DNA from: Halobaculum halobium
GTDB lineage: Archaea > Halobacteriota > Halobacteria > Halobacteriales > Haloferacaceae
Assembly: GCF_030127145.1 (NCBI RefSeq)
Contig: NZ_CP126158.1
Location: forward strand, 1,240,001-1,304,000
Direction of reading: 5' to 3'
DNA: 64,000 bases
The position numbers and the translations under genes were made by a program. The notes under the pieces were generated by a model. It searched no databases. It worked only from the letters and a program-made list of their open reading frames with translations, and had not been told where the DNA came from. Of this stretch, positions 33,660 through 42,160 are shown in pieces. Every line of letters begins with the position of its first letter. The first letter of the stretch is position 1.

Positions 33660-33771
33660 TTGGTCGCTGCCAGCGTTCCGATGTAGAGGAACCAAGGAGG
33701 GTCAGGAGCGTAGGACTCCTTTAGGCCTCAAACAGAAGGACCGAAATAGCTACTGAGTTCCTCGGATCCGG

Positions 33772-34236
33772 TTAGAGGCTGTTCAGAGTGGCTTCGTCAA
33801 AAACATCCTTGAAGGCATTTCGTACAGCCTTAGCGTCAGCGTGGAGGTTGTGGACAGCCTGCTGCCCTTTCGAGACATTGAACAGCTCCGGATAGTCGTC
33901 CCGGTGAACCTGTTCATATCGGTCGAGCTGCAGAGCCTTGATCTTCGTGCCGTTCCCAGCTTCAATTATCTCAATATTCTTGTCTTGGTTGACGTAACCC
34001 AGTAGCATGAGGTCGTCTCGGTGGTACTGTCCAAGAACGATTCCGCCTTCTTCGCGAAGCGAGTCCATAGTTTCGATAGAATCCGTTGGCTCACCTTCCT
34101 CAGCAAATGCAGTCTTATTAAAGACCTCGCCCATACCGTAGTCTATTCCGATTTTTCCGTTTCCAAAGAGGTCCGCGATATCGTCTTCAGGCACTGCCAA
34201 GTTATGGTGTGCGTAGACGACTTGTGGCTCGGACAT
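33772..34236 (-). CDS. Island protein of unknown function
   Basis: A 154-residue protein from the ATG at 34236 (another at 34257 would add 7 residues). The acidic sequence alternates strands and helices (GIDYGMGEVFNKTAF, GIVLGQYHRDDLMLLGYV). No catalytic motif or membrane segment is visible. The gene lies alone between the two paralogous small genes, on the other strand. Confidence 0.55.
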   Translation of the reverse strand: MSEPQVVYAHHNLAVPEDDIADLFGNGKIGIDYGMGEVFNKTAFAEEGEPTDSIETMDSLREEGGIVLGQYHRDDLMLLGYVNQDKNIEIIEAGNGTKIKALQLDRYEQVHRDDYPELFNVSKGQQAVHNLHADAKAVRNAFKDVFDEATLNSL

Positions 34237-34333
34237 GCAAATCCTGAGATACGTCAACAGTATTTACATCCAGCGGTTCAGACAACATGACAAATTGACA
34301 ACTTATTTTGCGTCTTGCTCCATAATCTTGTGA

Positions 34334-34402
34334 ATGAACCCGCCATCTTCCTATCAGTCAATCCATCTGTTCATCGATGAAACGGGAATGTTTGCTTCCT
34401 GA
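34334..34402 (+). pseudogene. Possible remnant of a DUF3800 gene
   Basis: A 22-residue open frame, MNPPSSYQSIHLFIDETGMF and two more residues, ends in a stop. The segment IHLFIDETG resembles the N-terminal strand of DUF3800 proteins (FIDESG with a catalytic-type Asp-Glu), often found in mobile DNA. Nothing downstream continues the match. This is the only coding-like signal in the 300-base gap 34237-34538, whose 3' end is the promoter of the next gene. Confidence 0.25.
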
Positions 34403-34512
34403 CTATATCCTCTGAATCTCGCCCATACTTCCTGTCGAGGCTGAGGATCTCAACAAAGCCAGAATTTTGCACATAGACCGGACTTTTACCGGTAATATCA
34501 TTATCCTAACAA

Positions 34513-34528
34513 CCAACTGATTAGTTGG
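34513..34528. promoter_or_regulatory. Inverted repeat before the recombinase operon
   Basis: CCAACT (34513-34518) pairs with AGTTGG (34523-34528) across GATT, ending 10 bases before the ATG at 34539. It corresponds in position to the CCATC/GATGG repeat at 33428-33443, with compensating changes. Either a translational hairpin or an operator. Confidence 0.5.
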
Positions 34529-34538
34529 CGATTCTGGT

Positions 34539-35048
34539 ATGACAGACGCATCTCTAGCCAGTTCTGACGACGAACAGAGCTACCAAACGCTCCACGAAAA
34601 CACAACGAGAGCCGAACTCTTCCCCGCCAAACAACACAAAGAAGAATGGTGGGAGGAGGCCGAACACGAGGGAGCCAGCCTCAGCGGCTACCTCTACGAA
34701 CTGATCCAAGAAGCCCGGATGTATCGGGATAGCGGCGCTCCATTCATCCAGACACAGGACCAGACGGTCAAGCAACTGCAAAACAAAATCGACGGCCTCC
34801 AAGCCCAACTCGAAAATGCCCGACAAGCTAGCGGTGGTCGAACCCACCTCAGTATCGATGACCTCGTTACGCGCGTTCTCGACCAACAGTACCAGTCACT
34901 AGACGAACTCACCGAGCGGATCACAGCCAGCGACGATGTCGCTCAACACCTCCAACGACAGATCGAGAACCGATTGTACGCTCTAGCCGAGAACGGCCGG
35001 GTTGAATTCCAGCGTGGGCACGGCTGGCGGCTCAAGGAGGCGAACTAA
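34539..35048 (+). CDS. Recombinase-linked protein with coiled coil
   Basis: A 169-residue protein. The N-terminal helix module (KQHKEEWWEEAEHEGASLSG) is followed by a coiled coil (about 75-100, QLQNKIDGLQAQLENARQ) and a winged-helix-like C-terminus (IENRLYALAENGRVEFQRGH). The gene ends 1 base before the recombinase ATG, so they form an operon. A regulator or accessory DNA-binding partner of the recombinase is likely. Confidence 0.65.
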   Translation: MTDASLASSDDEQSYQTLHENTTRAELFPAKQHKEEWWEEAEHEGASLSGYLYELIQEARMYRDSGAPFIQTQDQTVKQLQNKIDGLQAQLENARQASGGRTHLSIDDLVTRVLDQQYQSLDELTERITASDDVAQHLQRQIENRLYALAENGRVEFQRGHGWRLKEAN

Positions 35049-35049
35049 G

Positions 35050-35985
35050 ATGGGAGCCGAAGCCAATGCCTCGAAAATCTACGACAACAAACACGACGAG
35101 GTCACTTACTTCCTCACCCGGAAAGAGGCGACTGGGCGAAGCACGCGAACCCTCAACTCGTACAGTCGTATCCTCCGCGAGTTCTTCCACGACCAATTCC
35201 CTGACCTCGATCCCGGCGAGGTCGAAATACGCCACGTCGAAGACTACGTAATGGCGCTCACCGAACGCGGCGTCTCGCAGAACTCGAAAAAGAAGTACCT
35301 CGAAATTCTCTCCAGCTTCTACGGCTACACGATGAAGCGGCCACAGTTCGAGGACATCACGGGTAATCCCGCCGCAGTCGTAATGGAAGAAATTCCTCGC
35401 ATTCGTCCAGATCGACCGGACTGCGCGACGTGGGAGAACGCCTGCAAACTCATCAACGCGATTCCAGACCCGAGAGACAAAACCGTCGCCATCATCCTCG
35501 CTAAGACAGGAGCGCGTCTCCTCGAAGCTCTCTCAATCGAGAAGGACGACGTGGACCTCGAGAAGGGATTCATTCGACTCCGCGAGCGCAAGGGTGGCGG
35601 ACAGACCGTCGTCCCAATCGATGACGAGACGATCTACGCCATCAAACGCTACCAGTTCGTCAACTCCGACTCCGACTCTCCGTACCTATTCACGAGTACG
35701 CTCGGAGGACGACTCTCGAAAGAGCGGATTCGTCGGGAAGTGAAAGCCGCCGCCGACCGCGCCGGCGTCGCCCCCAAAGAAGAACGACGGTTCGAGAAGA
35801 AGTTCACTCCTCACACCTTCCGCACCGTGTTCACCACGCTAATGCGGAAGCAGGGAATGAAGCCGTACATTCTGAAATACATCCGTGGGGACGCCAAGAC
35901 CGAGACGATGGATATCTACACTCGCGTTGACCGAGACGAAGCGAAAGAAGAGTACCTGAACTGTATCAAGGAGATCGGGCTCTAG
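35050..35985 (+). CDS. Tyrosine recombinase (XerC/D-like integrase)
   Basis: A 311-residue site-specific recombinase. An N-terminal SAM-like core-binding domain (about 15-100) precedes the catalytic domain with Arg156 (TGARLLEA), Lys181 (RERKGGG), His255 and Arg258 (PHTFRTVF) and the nucleophile Tyr290 (DIYTRV). The usual second His/Trp site reads RGDAKTETM. This is the only integrase in the island and most likely the enzyme that moved it between the 34-base boundary repeats. Its gene follows the coiled-coil partner by 1 base. Confidence 0.9.
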   Translation: MGAEANASKIYDNKHDEVTYFLTRKEATGRSTRTLNSYSRILREFFHDQFPDLDPGEVEIRHVEDYVMALTERGVSQNSKKKYLEILSSFYGYTMKRPQFEDITGNPAAVVMEEIPRIRPDRPDCATWENACKLINAIPDPRDKTVAIILAKTGARLLEALSIEKDDVDLEKGFIRLRERKGGGQTVVPIDDETIYAIKRYQFVNSDSDSPYLFTSTLGGRLSKERIRREVKAAADRAGVAPKEERRFEKKFTPHTFRTVFTTLMRKQGMKPYILKYIRGDAKTETMDIYTRVDRDEAKEEYLNCIKEIGL

Positions 35986-35998
35986 CGAGGATGGACAG

Positions 35999-36313
35999 TT
36001 GGTCGAAGTCATAATCTATCGAAATCCGTTGGAGAACCCTGAGGAGGTAGCTCGCGTTTCCATTGAAGCAACCGTGGTTGGCGAGACGCCAACGGCTGAA
36101 TCTCTCCGGGGCCGGATTCAGGACGAACGTGATCCAATCATCAGCGAGTACACGGACGGACGGGAATTGCTGCGGTATCTGGCTGCCTCGTACTCGAATG
36201 GATATGTGATGGCTGGATACGATAGTGAAGAGTCCCGGCGAGTCGTTGAGGAGTTGAACGATGCCGAATACTTCAATTGGGCCGAAGAATCAGGGCTCGA
36301 CACCTCACTCTGA
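35999..36313 (+). CDS. Small acidic island protein
   Basis: A 104-residue protein from a TTG at 35999, with GAGG (35987-35990) 8 bases upstream as a ribosome-binding site. The start follows the recombinase stop closely. VEVIIYRNPLENPEEVARVS and SNGYVMAGYDSEESRRVVEE suggest a small alpha/beta fold. Family not recognised. The next 370 bases (36314-36683) show no gene I can support. Confidence 0.5.
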   Translation: MVEVIIYRNPLENPEEVARVSIEATVVGETPTAESLRGRIQDERDPIISEYTDGRELLRYLAASYSNGYVMAGYDSEESRRVVEELNDAEYFNWAEESGLDTSL

Positions 36314-36683
36314 TTCTCGAAGACTGTACGCTGGTAGTAGTCCCCCGACTGCTCACGCATTTCTGAGCGAATCGAATAGATTGACCCTCAGTCGTCCTCG
36401 AACGGCTCTCTACCCACGATAGGTAACATCCAGTCCGATACTGCTTGGGCTGTGGAGTCCCGAGGTTTTCTCTATCAATCGGCGGGTGTCCCCTGCTGTG
36501 CGTGATTGCTCCAGAGAACGGGTTGTTGACCTCATTGATTACTGATATTCGATTGATGGTGAACTCGTTCTCTGTTCTCTCAGCTTGGACCCCCACGCCG
36601 TTACAGACCAAGAGGAGCTGAATCACTCCGCTGCTCGGGAGTCTTATGATGAAACAGGATGATTATTGATACGGTGATTTGGC

Positions 36684-36893
36684 GTGGCATTGCTCATTTT
36701 CGGACTCAACGAAGAGAGAGACGGCTGGGATATTCTCGGGAGGATTGCGGACGGTGAGATAGTCGAGGACCCGACTGGCGAATTGGAGGCGACAATAGAA
36801 GGTGCGTATGATTTGGATGATGAAGACCATCTGAGGCGGGCATTGAACAACCACTACATCAACGCTGTTCCGCTGGCAGAGGACGAGGAGTAG
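36684..36893 (+). CDS. Small acidic protein, pair member 1
   Basis: A 69-residue protein from a GTG at 36684. It shares the pattern LGRIADGEIVEDPTGELE with the next protein (LGVIADGDVVDSIEEGFE), so the two are paralogues in tandem, 4 bases apart. Acidic, with no known motif; DNA mimicry or an antitoxin-like role is only a guess. Confidence 0.5.
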   Translation: MALLIFGLNEERDGWDILGRIADGEIVEDPTGELEATIEGAYDLDDEDHLRRALNNHYINAVPLAEDEE

Positions 36894-36897
36894 ATCG

Positions 36898-37113
36898 GTG
36901 CAGATTCTCTTTCAGATGTACCACGCCGGCGAGCTACACGATCTCGGTGTCATTGCCGACGGCGACGTGGTCGACAGCATCGAAGAGGGGTTTGAGGACT
37001 GGGTCCGATGGGAGTTGAGTCAGCCGACGACACCCAACATAGAGGATTCCAATGAGATCCTAGAGACCTACGAGGGACCGTACATCGTGACGAAAGTACT
37101 GGGATCAGAGTAG
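36898..37113 (+). CDS. Small acidic protein, pair member 2
   Basis: A 71-residue protein from a GTG at 36898, paralogous to the preceding one (IADGDVVDSIEEGFEDWV). It ends with YEGPYIVTKVLGSE. The close tandem arrangement suggests duplication. Function unknown. Confidence 0.5.
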   Translation: MQILFQMYHAGELHDLGVIADGDVVDSIEEGFEDWVRWELSQPTTPNIEDSNEILETYEGPYIVTKVLGSE

Positions 37114-37323
37114 TGACCTCTGGCTTAGCGAAGCTGGTTCCATTACCTAATAAAATATAAGACGGGGAATCGACAGAGACATCGCTCAAATAGATCCGTC
37201 AGGAGCGAAATGAGACACGGACGGGCGTGCTCCAAACAGTTTTAGAAAATTATTGCTGGGTGTACTAGACGGACCATCTGACGGCGACAGAACAGTTACA
37301 TACTCCACTCTCTTCAGCGGGTC

Positions 37324-37437
37324 GTGACCTACGACTACACCAAGATCAGCGTATATCCTGAGGATGGAGCGTCTTGGAGCGACTTGCTCCGTAGAGTAGC
37401 AAGCAAACTCAAGATCTATCCAGGGAGCCGGAACTGA
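37324..37437 (+). CDS. Possible 37-residue protein coupled to the winged-helix gene
   Basis: A GTG at 37324 opens a frame of 37 residues (TYDYTKISVYPEDGASWSDL, then a helix LLRRVASKLKIYPG). Its TGA overlaps the ATG of the following gene (TGATG at 37435-37439), a typical translational coupling. No family is recognised. Confidence 0.45.
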   Translation: MTYDYTKISVYPEDGASWSDLLRRVASKLKIYPGSRN

Positions 37438-38075
37438 TGACCGAGGGTACCGGAAAGGGAGATATAGATGATTTTGACGGACGAGTTCAGAAAGCACTCG
37501 AAGTTGGATTCGTAGCCGATTTGGTCCACTGGGCAAGGACCGGGGATGATACGAGCCTGACCTACATTGAGGACAGTTCTCGCTCTGGATTAGAGTACCA
37601 ATTAGCCCGACAAGGATGGTTTTGGGTCGGGGAAGGTGGTACTGAAGCTGTCGAAAAGTGGATGAACCAATTCGAACCTCCAAAGTGGACAGAGGAAGGG
37701 CCTGAATCAGAGTACCAGCGCCTCACACTAGAGAATAGTTATCAAAGGAAACGATACAACCCAATTCCAGAGAGTAGCGAGTACAGCATCTCTCAAGAGT
37801 CAATCCGGGATATAATGGATGTACTCATACAAGCGGAGAGAGTACGTAACGCGGAAATTAGGGAACAGACAGGCCTCTCAGAAAGTACAGTATATAGAGG
37901 GCTGAACTATCTAATTGACAAAGGCGTCGTTGTCCACGAAAAAGACAGCCGCTACAACTACTATCAGGATATCGGTGTCACGAGTATAGATAATACGGAC
38001 ATTGAAGCAGACCTCAACCCTGAAGAAGCACGATTAGAATGGTGCCGCCGCTATTATAATAATATAATAGAATGA
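37437..38075 (+). CDS. Winged-helix protein, putative regulator
   Basis: A 212-residue protein. The C-terminal part (about 125-175: ESIRDIMDVLIQAERVRNAE, then REQTGLSESTVYRGLNYLID) is a clear winged helix-turn-helix of the MarR/ArsR-like type, followed by VVHEKDSRYNYYQ as the wing. The N-terminal 100 residues are unrecognised. Very AT-rich at its 3' end. Likely a DNA-binding regulator of the island. Confidence 0.65.
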   Translation: MTEGTGKGDIDDFDGRVQKALEVGFVADLVHWARTGDDTSLTYIEDSSRSGLEYQLARQGWFWVGEGGTEAVEKWMNQFEPPKWTEEGPESEYQRLTLENSYQRKRYNPIPESSEYSISQESIRDIMDVLIQAERVRNAEIREQTGLSESTVYRGLNYLIDKGVVVHEKDSRYNYYQDIGVTSIDNTDIEADLNPEEARLEWCRRYYNNIIE

Positions 38076-38223
38076 AGCCTTGGTCCCCCAAGAGACATTG
38101 TAACCAAATACAGATGATATTAATTGACGTTAGTTAGCGTGAGTGATACGTAAGAAGGGATCTCTGATAGTGTTTGGACAGTCATTGATCCGACAACAGA
38201 AAGCGGATCCCGCTAGCCAGACA

Positions 38224-39291
38224 TCACGTATCAATTCCCTCGATAACGTGGCGGACAATAACTCCTGAATCCCGTTGGATGAAGGCTAGATCGTTCTCAG
38301 GAGCGGTTTGTAATTCGACAGCACCAGACATTCCTTCAACTACCGTCTCAAATGTAGGTCCGTACTCATTGCATAAGCTGGGACCCTCCACCTTAGCTGC
38401 GCCCAACCACCCCTCAGTAGTCGCTGCACCACTTACTACCTCCAACCAAAACTCGCCGTTCTTGATGATGATTGGATAGGTCTTCTGACCACCGACGAGT
38501 TCCCTCGCTTCAATTATTTTCTCCAGAACGCTCTGCGTGGTTCGGATTGTTGCTGACGCTGGTGCCGTTTTACTCCCTGTAGAAACGAGCAGTCTATTAC
38601 TGCGATCAAACTGGTCGTACAGCTCCGCGATCTCTTTTTCAGGATATTCAACTGAGAACTCGTTATCGTGGATCCACTCATAAACCTGCATCAGTGACAG
38701 ACGGCGCATCTCAGTCACAGGAAGGTCATACAGGCGATCCTCCACAGACCGCTCGCTATGGATCGTGCCTCTCTGAGATGTTGACATTGACCTGATCAAT
38801 TCTTCATGGAGAATTTCCGCCGTATCTCTACCATTATCTACGTCAGAAAGACAATCGGGGTCGATACCATGTGAGTTTGCAATCAACGCTGCCCGTCGTG
38901 GTCGAAATGCGGTCTGTGGAGTAGAGATTCCTACCGTTCGCTTGAGATCGTCTTTGATGTGAACCTCAGACGCAAAGTCGCTCTCTGGCTCACACATGAA
39001 ATCAAGATAGAGCAATTTCGACGTTGCCAGATTGAGATAGTCGTGCAACTCATCAACGTCAATGATAGCAAGCGTCGGGCTGTCGCTACGGAGTTCAATC
39101 GAGTGTAGATACTGGTCGGTGATCGTGCAGTACGTCGACACCTCTCCCGTCGGCTGCGTAATCGCTAATTCGTCATCTGTTATCCGAAGGAAAAGCTGGT
39201 CGTACTGGCGTTTCAGCGTAACCCTCGAAAGAAGACGATTGAACTGATGAAGAGACCCAGTTAGCGATGCAGCGATGATCGTAGATGACAT
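38224..39291 (-). CDS. Possible sliding-clamp-like protein, third gene of the GNAT/ParB operon
   Basis: A 355-residue protein. The N-terminal region (LLSRVTLKRQYDQLFLRITD, DELAITQPTGEVSTYCTITD, then LAIIDVDELHDYLNLATS) has the strand-helix pattern of a PCNA-type clamp half. The middle and C-terminal parts are unrecognised. The resemblance is by eye only. Its ATG overlaps the ParB-like gene stop by 1 base, so it is translationally coupled. Confidence 0.4.
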   Translation of the reverse strand: MSSTIIAASLTGSLHQFNRLLSRVTLKRQYDQLFLRITDDELAITQPTGEVSTYCTITDQYLHSIELRSDSPTLAIIDVDELHDYLNLATSKLLYLDFMCEPESDFASEVHIKDDLKRTVGISTPQTAFRPRRAALIANSHGIDPDCLSDVDNGRDTAEILHEELIRSMSTSQRGTIHSERSVEDRLYDLPVTEMRRLSLMQVYEWIHDNEFSVEYPEKEIAELYDQFDRSNRLLVSTGSKTAPASATIRTTQSVLEKIIEARELVGGQKTYPIIIKNGEFWLEVVSGAATTEGWLGAAKVEGPSLCNEYGPTFETVVEGMSGAVELQTAPENDLAFIQRDSGVIVRHVIEGIDT

Positions 39292-40397
39292 TAGTTCAAG
39301 TTCATCATCCTGAGCTGACTCTCGGAGAAGTCCCCCCGCTTCATGCTGATATCATCCTCACGGAGCCAGAAGCGAACTAATGACTCGGTGACTCCATAGC
39401 GGATAGCCAGTTCAAGCGGGGCGATGTCGCGCTCGTTGTACAATTCGTCGAGCAAGTCAGCATCAGGACGACGAGCAGCGATACTCCCGGCGACAGAATC
39501 GTCGTCTTCTGAGAGGTTTGCAAGCCCATTCCTCTCCATCAGGTAAACGAAGATTGGTGCCTCACCAGCTTTGACCGGCTCTCCTGAATGGTCATCATAT
39601 GCCTGACTAAGTTTCTGTAATCCTACGGTCCAGCTTTCCTCAGTAGTGATCTCGGGTTCGGTAACATCGTAGATCGTCTCTACAGTTCGTAGCTCATTCA
39701 GGAGATTCGCCTTCTCGATTGAATTCCAGGGAACCTCGTTGGTCGGTGAACTAGACTCGCGCTCGATTCTCTCTTTCAGGTCTGTCCAAGCACCATATAC
39801 GGACTTCTTGTCCCCGTCGAGATCCTTGACTAGCTCTTTGGCAAAGTCAGAGATGTCTGAGGAGTAGTTCTCCCCTCCCTCTGCAGCCTCCCAGACCTTC
39901 CGCGCATAGTAGAATTTCGAGCCAGACCACCCAATTCGATCTCCTACGAGTTCCCGAGTGGTCTTACCCTCTGCATCTGCTAGGTCTAGCTGAGGCGAAT
40001 TCTCAGACAGATCTGCAAAGTCGACCTTCTCGCTTTGCTCGATCCGCTTCTCCATCATCGGCGCAACCAGTTCCTTGTACTGGAGGGCGATCCGCATCTT
40101 CTGCGAAAACGTCTCCTCGCGGTCGTCATTGTGCCGTAGGATCGCCAACTGCTCCATCTCGGTGCTGCCATAGTCTCGCGTATCGACCGGGATCGAATCC
40201 CAATCAAGCGCCGTCGCAGCTTTCCATCGACGGACCCCGTCCAGAATCAACCCATCCTGGTTGACGATAATGGGATTTTCAAGCTCCTCATCGATGCTCT
40301 GAATGAACCGACTGCTTGGCTCATCTTGCTTGAATAGTTCCTCGCTGAAGGGGTGCGGTTCCAAATCCGAAACCATCATAGTAGCCCCATTTGACAT
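39291..40397 (-). CDS. ParB-like nuclease-domain protein
   Basis: A 368-residue protein. The N-terminal 100 residues form a ParB/Srx-type domain: SRFIQSIDEELENPIIVNQD, then LILDGVRRWKAATAL with the DGxxRWxA motif that binds or hydrolyses nucleotide in ParB-like enzymes. The rest is helical, with an HTH-like segment near the end (IAPLELAIRYGVTESLVRFW). In Dpd clusters a ParB-like protein (DpdB) assists DNA base exchange, so a link to the TGT genes at 42739-46565 is possible but not shown. Confidence 0.7.
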   Translation of the reverse strand: MSNGATMMVSDLEPHPFSEELFKQDEPSSRFIQSIDEELENPIIVNQDGLILDGVRRWKAATALDWDSIPVDTRDYGSTEMEQLAILRHNDDREETFSQKMRIALQYKELVAPMMEKRIEQSEKVDFADLSENSPQLDLADAEGKTTRELVGDRIGWSGSKFYYARKVWEAAEGGENYSSDISDFAKELVKDLDGDKKSVYGAWTDLKERIERESSSPTNEVPWNSIEKANLLNELRTVETIYDVTEPEITTEESWTVGLQKLSQAYDDHSGEPVKAGEAPIFVYLMERNGLANLSEDDDSVAGSIAARRPDADLLDELYNERDIAPLELAIRYGVTESLVRFWLREDDISMKRGDFSESQLRMMNLN

Positions 40398-40400
40398 ATT

Positions 40401-40910
40401 TCAGTCCTCCTGGAGCGTCTCGGGGATCGGTCGCTTCATCATGAGCATCTTCCGTCCGTTATCAGTGGTTCTTGACGAGTCTGGAGCGAATCCAATCGAG
40501 CGCCAATACGCTGACGCAGAGTCGTTTGCAGCAGCTTCTACCTTCATCGACCGCTTGCCGTGCTGAGAAGCGAACTTGATGGATTCAACAACTAATCGGG
40601 TTGCCAACCCCTGGCGACGGAAATCTGGATGCGTCGCAAGAAGCCGGATCTGCGCTTCGCCTTCATCCAGAATCCGAGATTCACACCAGACCATAACAGC
40701 CGAGACAACAATATCTCCCTCAGAGATGTAGAACAGCTGCCTCTCTGTCTGATCAACTGCTCTTTCTAGATTGTCTCGGTGCGTGAACGAATGAAGCTCA
40801 TTGCTGATCCGGTTGGAATTGAAGAGCCCCTGAACCTCGTCAATCTCCTCTTCTGTCGTAGCCGTAGCTATCTTGTCCGTAGTTTTGTTTCGCGTGTTGC
40901 TTGTTCTCAT
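40401..40910 (-). CDS. GNAT-family acetyltransferase
   Basis: A 169-residue GNAT protein with motif A IRLLATHPDFRRQGLATRLV (acetyl-CoA pyrophosphate loop, about 104-123) and the C-terminal ANDSASAYWRSIGF strand. It is the first of three tightly packed genes (GNAT, ParB-like, clamp-like). The ATG at 40910 is preferred to 41039, which would add a basic N-terminus reading through a structured leader. The substrate is unknown. Confidence 0.75.
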   Translation of the reverse strand: MRTSNTRNKTTDKIATATTEEEIDEVQGLFNSNRISNELHSFTHRDNLERAVDQTERQLFYISEGDIVVSAVMVWCESRILDEGEAQIRLLATHPDFRRQGLATRLVVESIKFASQHGKRSMKVEAAANDSASAYWRSIGFAPDSSRTTDNGRKMLMMKRPIPETLQED

Positions 40911-40945
40911 GGATCTCCCTCGTGAGCAATTCCCGGAGATGCCTC

Positions 40946-41040
40946 TACGGAGCCCGGCTCTCGGAAGCGCCAGAGCTCGCAGTCTGCGCTCCGTATTGCT
41001 CAGTTTGTTGGGTCGATTCGTAGCTCTCGACCCGTCCAAC
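40946..41040 (-). promoter_or_regulatory. Structured 5' leader of the GNAT/ParB operon
   Basis: Between the divergent promoter and the GNAT start, the DNA can fold into two strong elements. TACGGAGC (40946-40953) pairs with GCTCCGTA (40988-40995), enclosing GCTCT/AGAGC (40957-40961 with 40972-40976). GGGTCGA (41010-41016) pairs with TCGACCC (41027-41033), extendable by GTTG/CAAC. An AT-rich TTATACTTATT (minus strand, about 41060-41070) could be the promoter. This could be a regulatory leader RNA, or a small RNA. Confidence 0.45.
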
Positions 41041-41150
41041 TCTATGGTTGCGCGTGTAATAAGTATAACGACGTAATAGAATATGAAACGGTATGGGCGA
41101 AAATACGCAATTCCAATAGCTTCATTAGAATCACCGTAATAAAATAGCGT

Positions 41151-41696
41151 ATGTCATCTGATTGCGAGAGAGAACGTGGTATCCTCAGCACCAAAGACCG
41201 CAACTACCTAAGGAGCGGTGCTGGAATCGCACCGAAAAGCTCCGCAGAACGAGTTGCCCGATCCCGGATCCGAAAGCGCCTCCACAGCGCCTATCTGGAT
41301 TTCAGACTTCTCGTCGACGAATTAGAAGAACGCGACCGGAGAAGCGTGTTCGAGAATCTGCCCGATGATCGAGACCTCCACCGGGGAATCATCGCTGCGC
41401 TCGAATTCACATATCTCGCTCTGAAAGAACAGAACCTCGATTTCAAAGACTACCTGGAGGAGGCGGTCACAAACGCGGAGGAGAAGCTAGCTCGAAAAGA
41501 ATCTGAAAACCGCGTCGAGGTAGATGTAGAATTCAACGTCGAAACGAGACTCGTCCTCGATGAAACGCGAGATATCAGTGAGTACAGCGACCAAGAGATT
41601 GGTGAATTACTGATGAACGGCGAGATTGATGGTGAACTTGCAGCAAGGCTCTTGGAACAGAATCACAGCGACGGAGGCAGCAGAGATATCGCCTAA
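41151..41696 (+). CDS. Haloarchaeal helical protein of unknown function
   Basis: A 181-residue protein. GILSTKDRNYLRSGAGIAPK and RSRIRKRLHSAYLDFRLLVD are a signature I recall from many haloarchaeal plasmid and island proteins (GILSPADREYLR type), whose function is unknown. Largely helical and charged. The ATG at 41151 follows an AT-rich promoter (TAATAAAATA, 41131-41140). Confidence 0.65.
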   Translation: MSSDCERERGILSTKDRNYLRSGAGIAPKSSAERVARSRIRKRLHSAYLDFRLLVDELEERDRRSVFENLPDDRDLHRGIIAALEFTYLALKEQNLDFKDYLEEAVTNAEEKLARKESENRVEVDVEFNVETRLVLDETRDISEYSDQEIGELLMNGEIDGELAARLLEQNHSDGGSRDIA

Positions 41697-41871
41697 TCAC
41701 CGCTGAACTCGAGGTCAGTACTTCTGGTGAAAATTTACCGTAGGTTTTCATCCGCCACCTTCTCACGTAGTCCTCAAAAACACTCGATAGAATTGATTCA
41801 GGCAAATAGAATCACAGTCTCTCCACCGAACATAGGGACCTCCGTACAGTCTTCGACTCCCTTAGCCTGAA

Positions 41872-42138
41872 TCAGTCCTCAGACTCTCCCTCCTCGTAGC
41901 CAGCTTTGTGCTCATCTCGTACTGTTCTCGAAGCTCGCCTTGAGACCTTAGCGAGATTCTTGTTGAATCGACGGATAGAGAGATAGATGTACAGCAGGAG
42001 GAGATACGGCCAGATGAGCAACCCAACGACAGAATAGATAGCGAGTTTGAGGAACCGGTACTCTATCGGGCCGATATGGACGCTACCTATCTGGATGCCA
42101 CGCGACTCGTCTTCCTGGTCGCTGTCTGAATCAGTCAT
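41872..42138 (-). CDS. Single-span membrane protein
   Basis: An 88-residue protein with one strong hydrophobic segment (LAIYSVVGLLIWPYLLLLYI, about 32-51) between an acidic N-terminus and a basic then acidic C-terminus. A perfect 20-base palindrome lies 22 bases upstream of the ATG. Function unknown. Confidence 0.6.
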   Translation of the reverse strand: MTDSDSDQEDESRGIQIGSVHIGPIEYRFLKLAIYSVVGLLIWPYLLLLYIYLSIRRFNKNLAKVSRRASRTVRDEHKAGYEEGESED

Positions 42139-42160
42139 TGTAATCTCCGGCCAACGCCGT

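Noticed and set aside
36273-36626. A 117-codon minus-strand frame in the 36314-36683 gap
   Set aside because: Composition is not acidic, no motif is seen, and it overlaps the end of the better-supported small acidic gene. I treat the gap as having no supportable gene.
41575-41805. A 76-codon minus-strand frame
   Set aside because: Most of it lies opposite the 41151-41696 gene and it contains no recognisable pattern.
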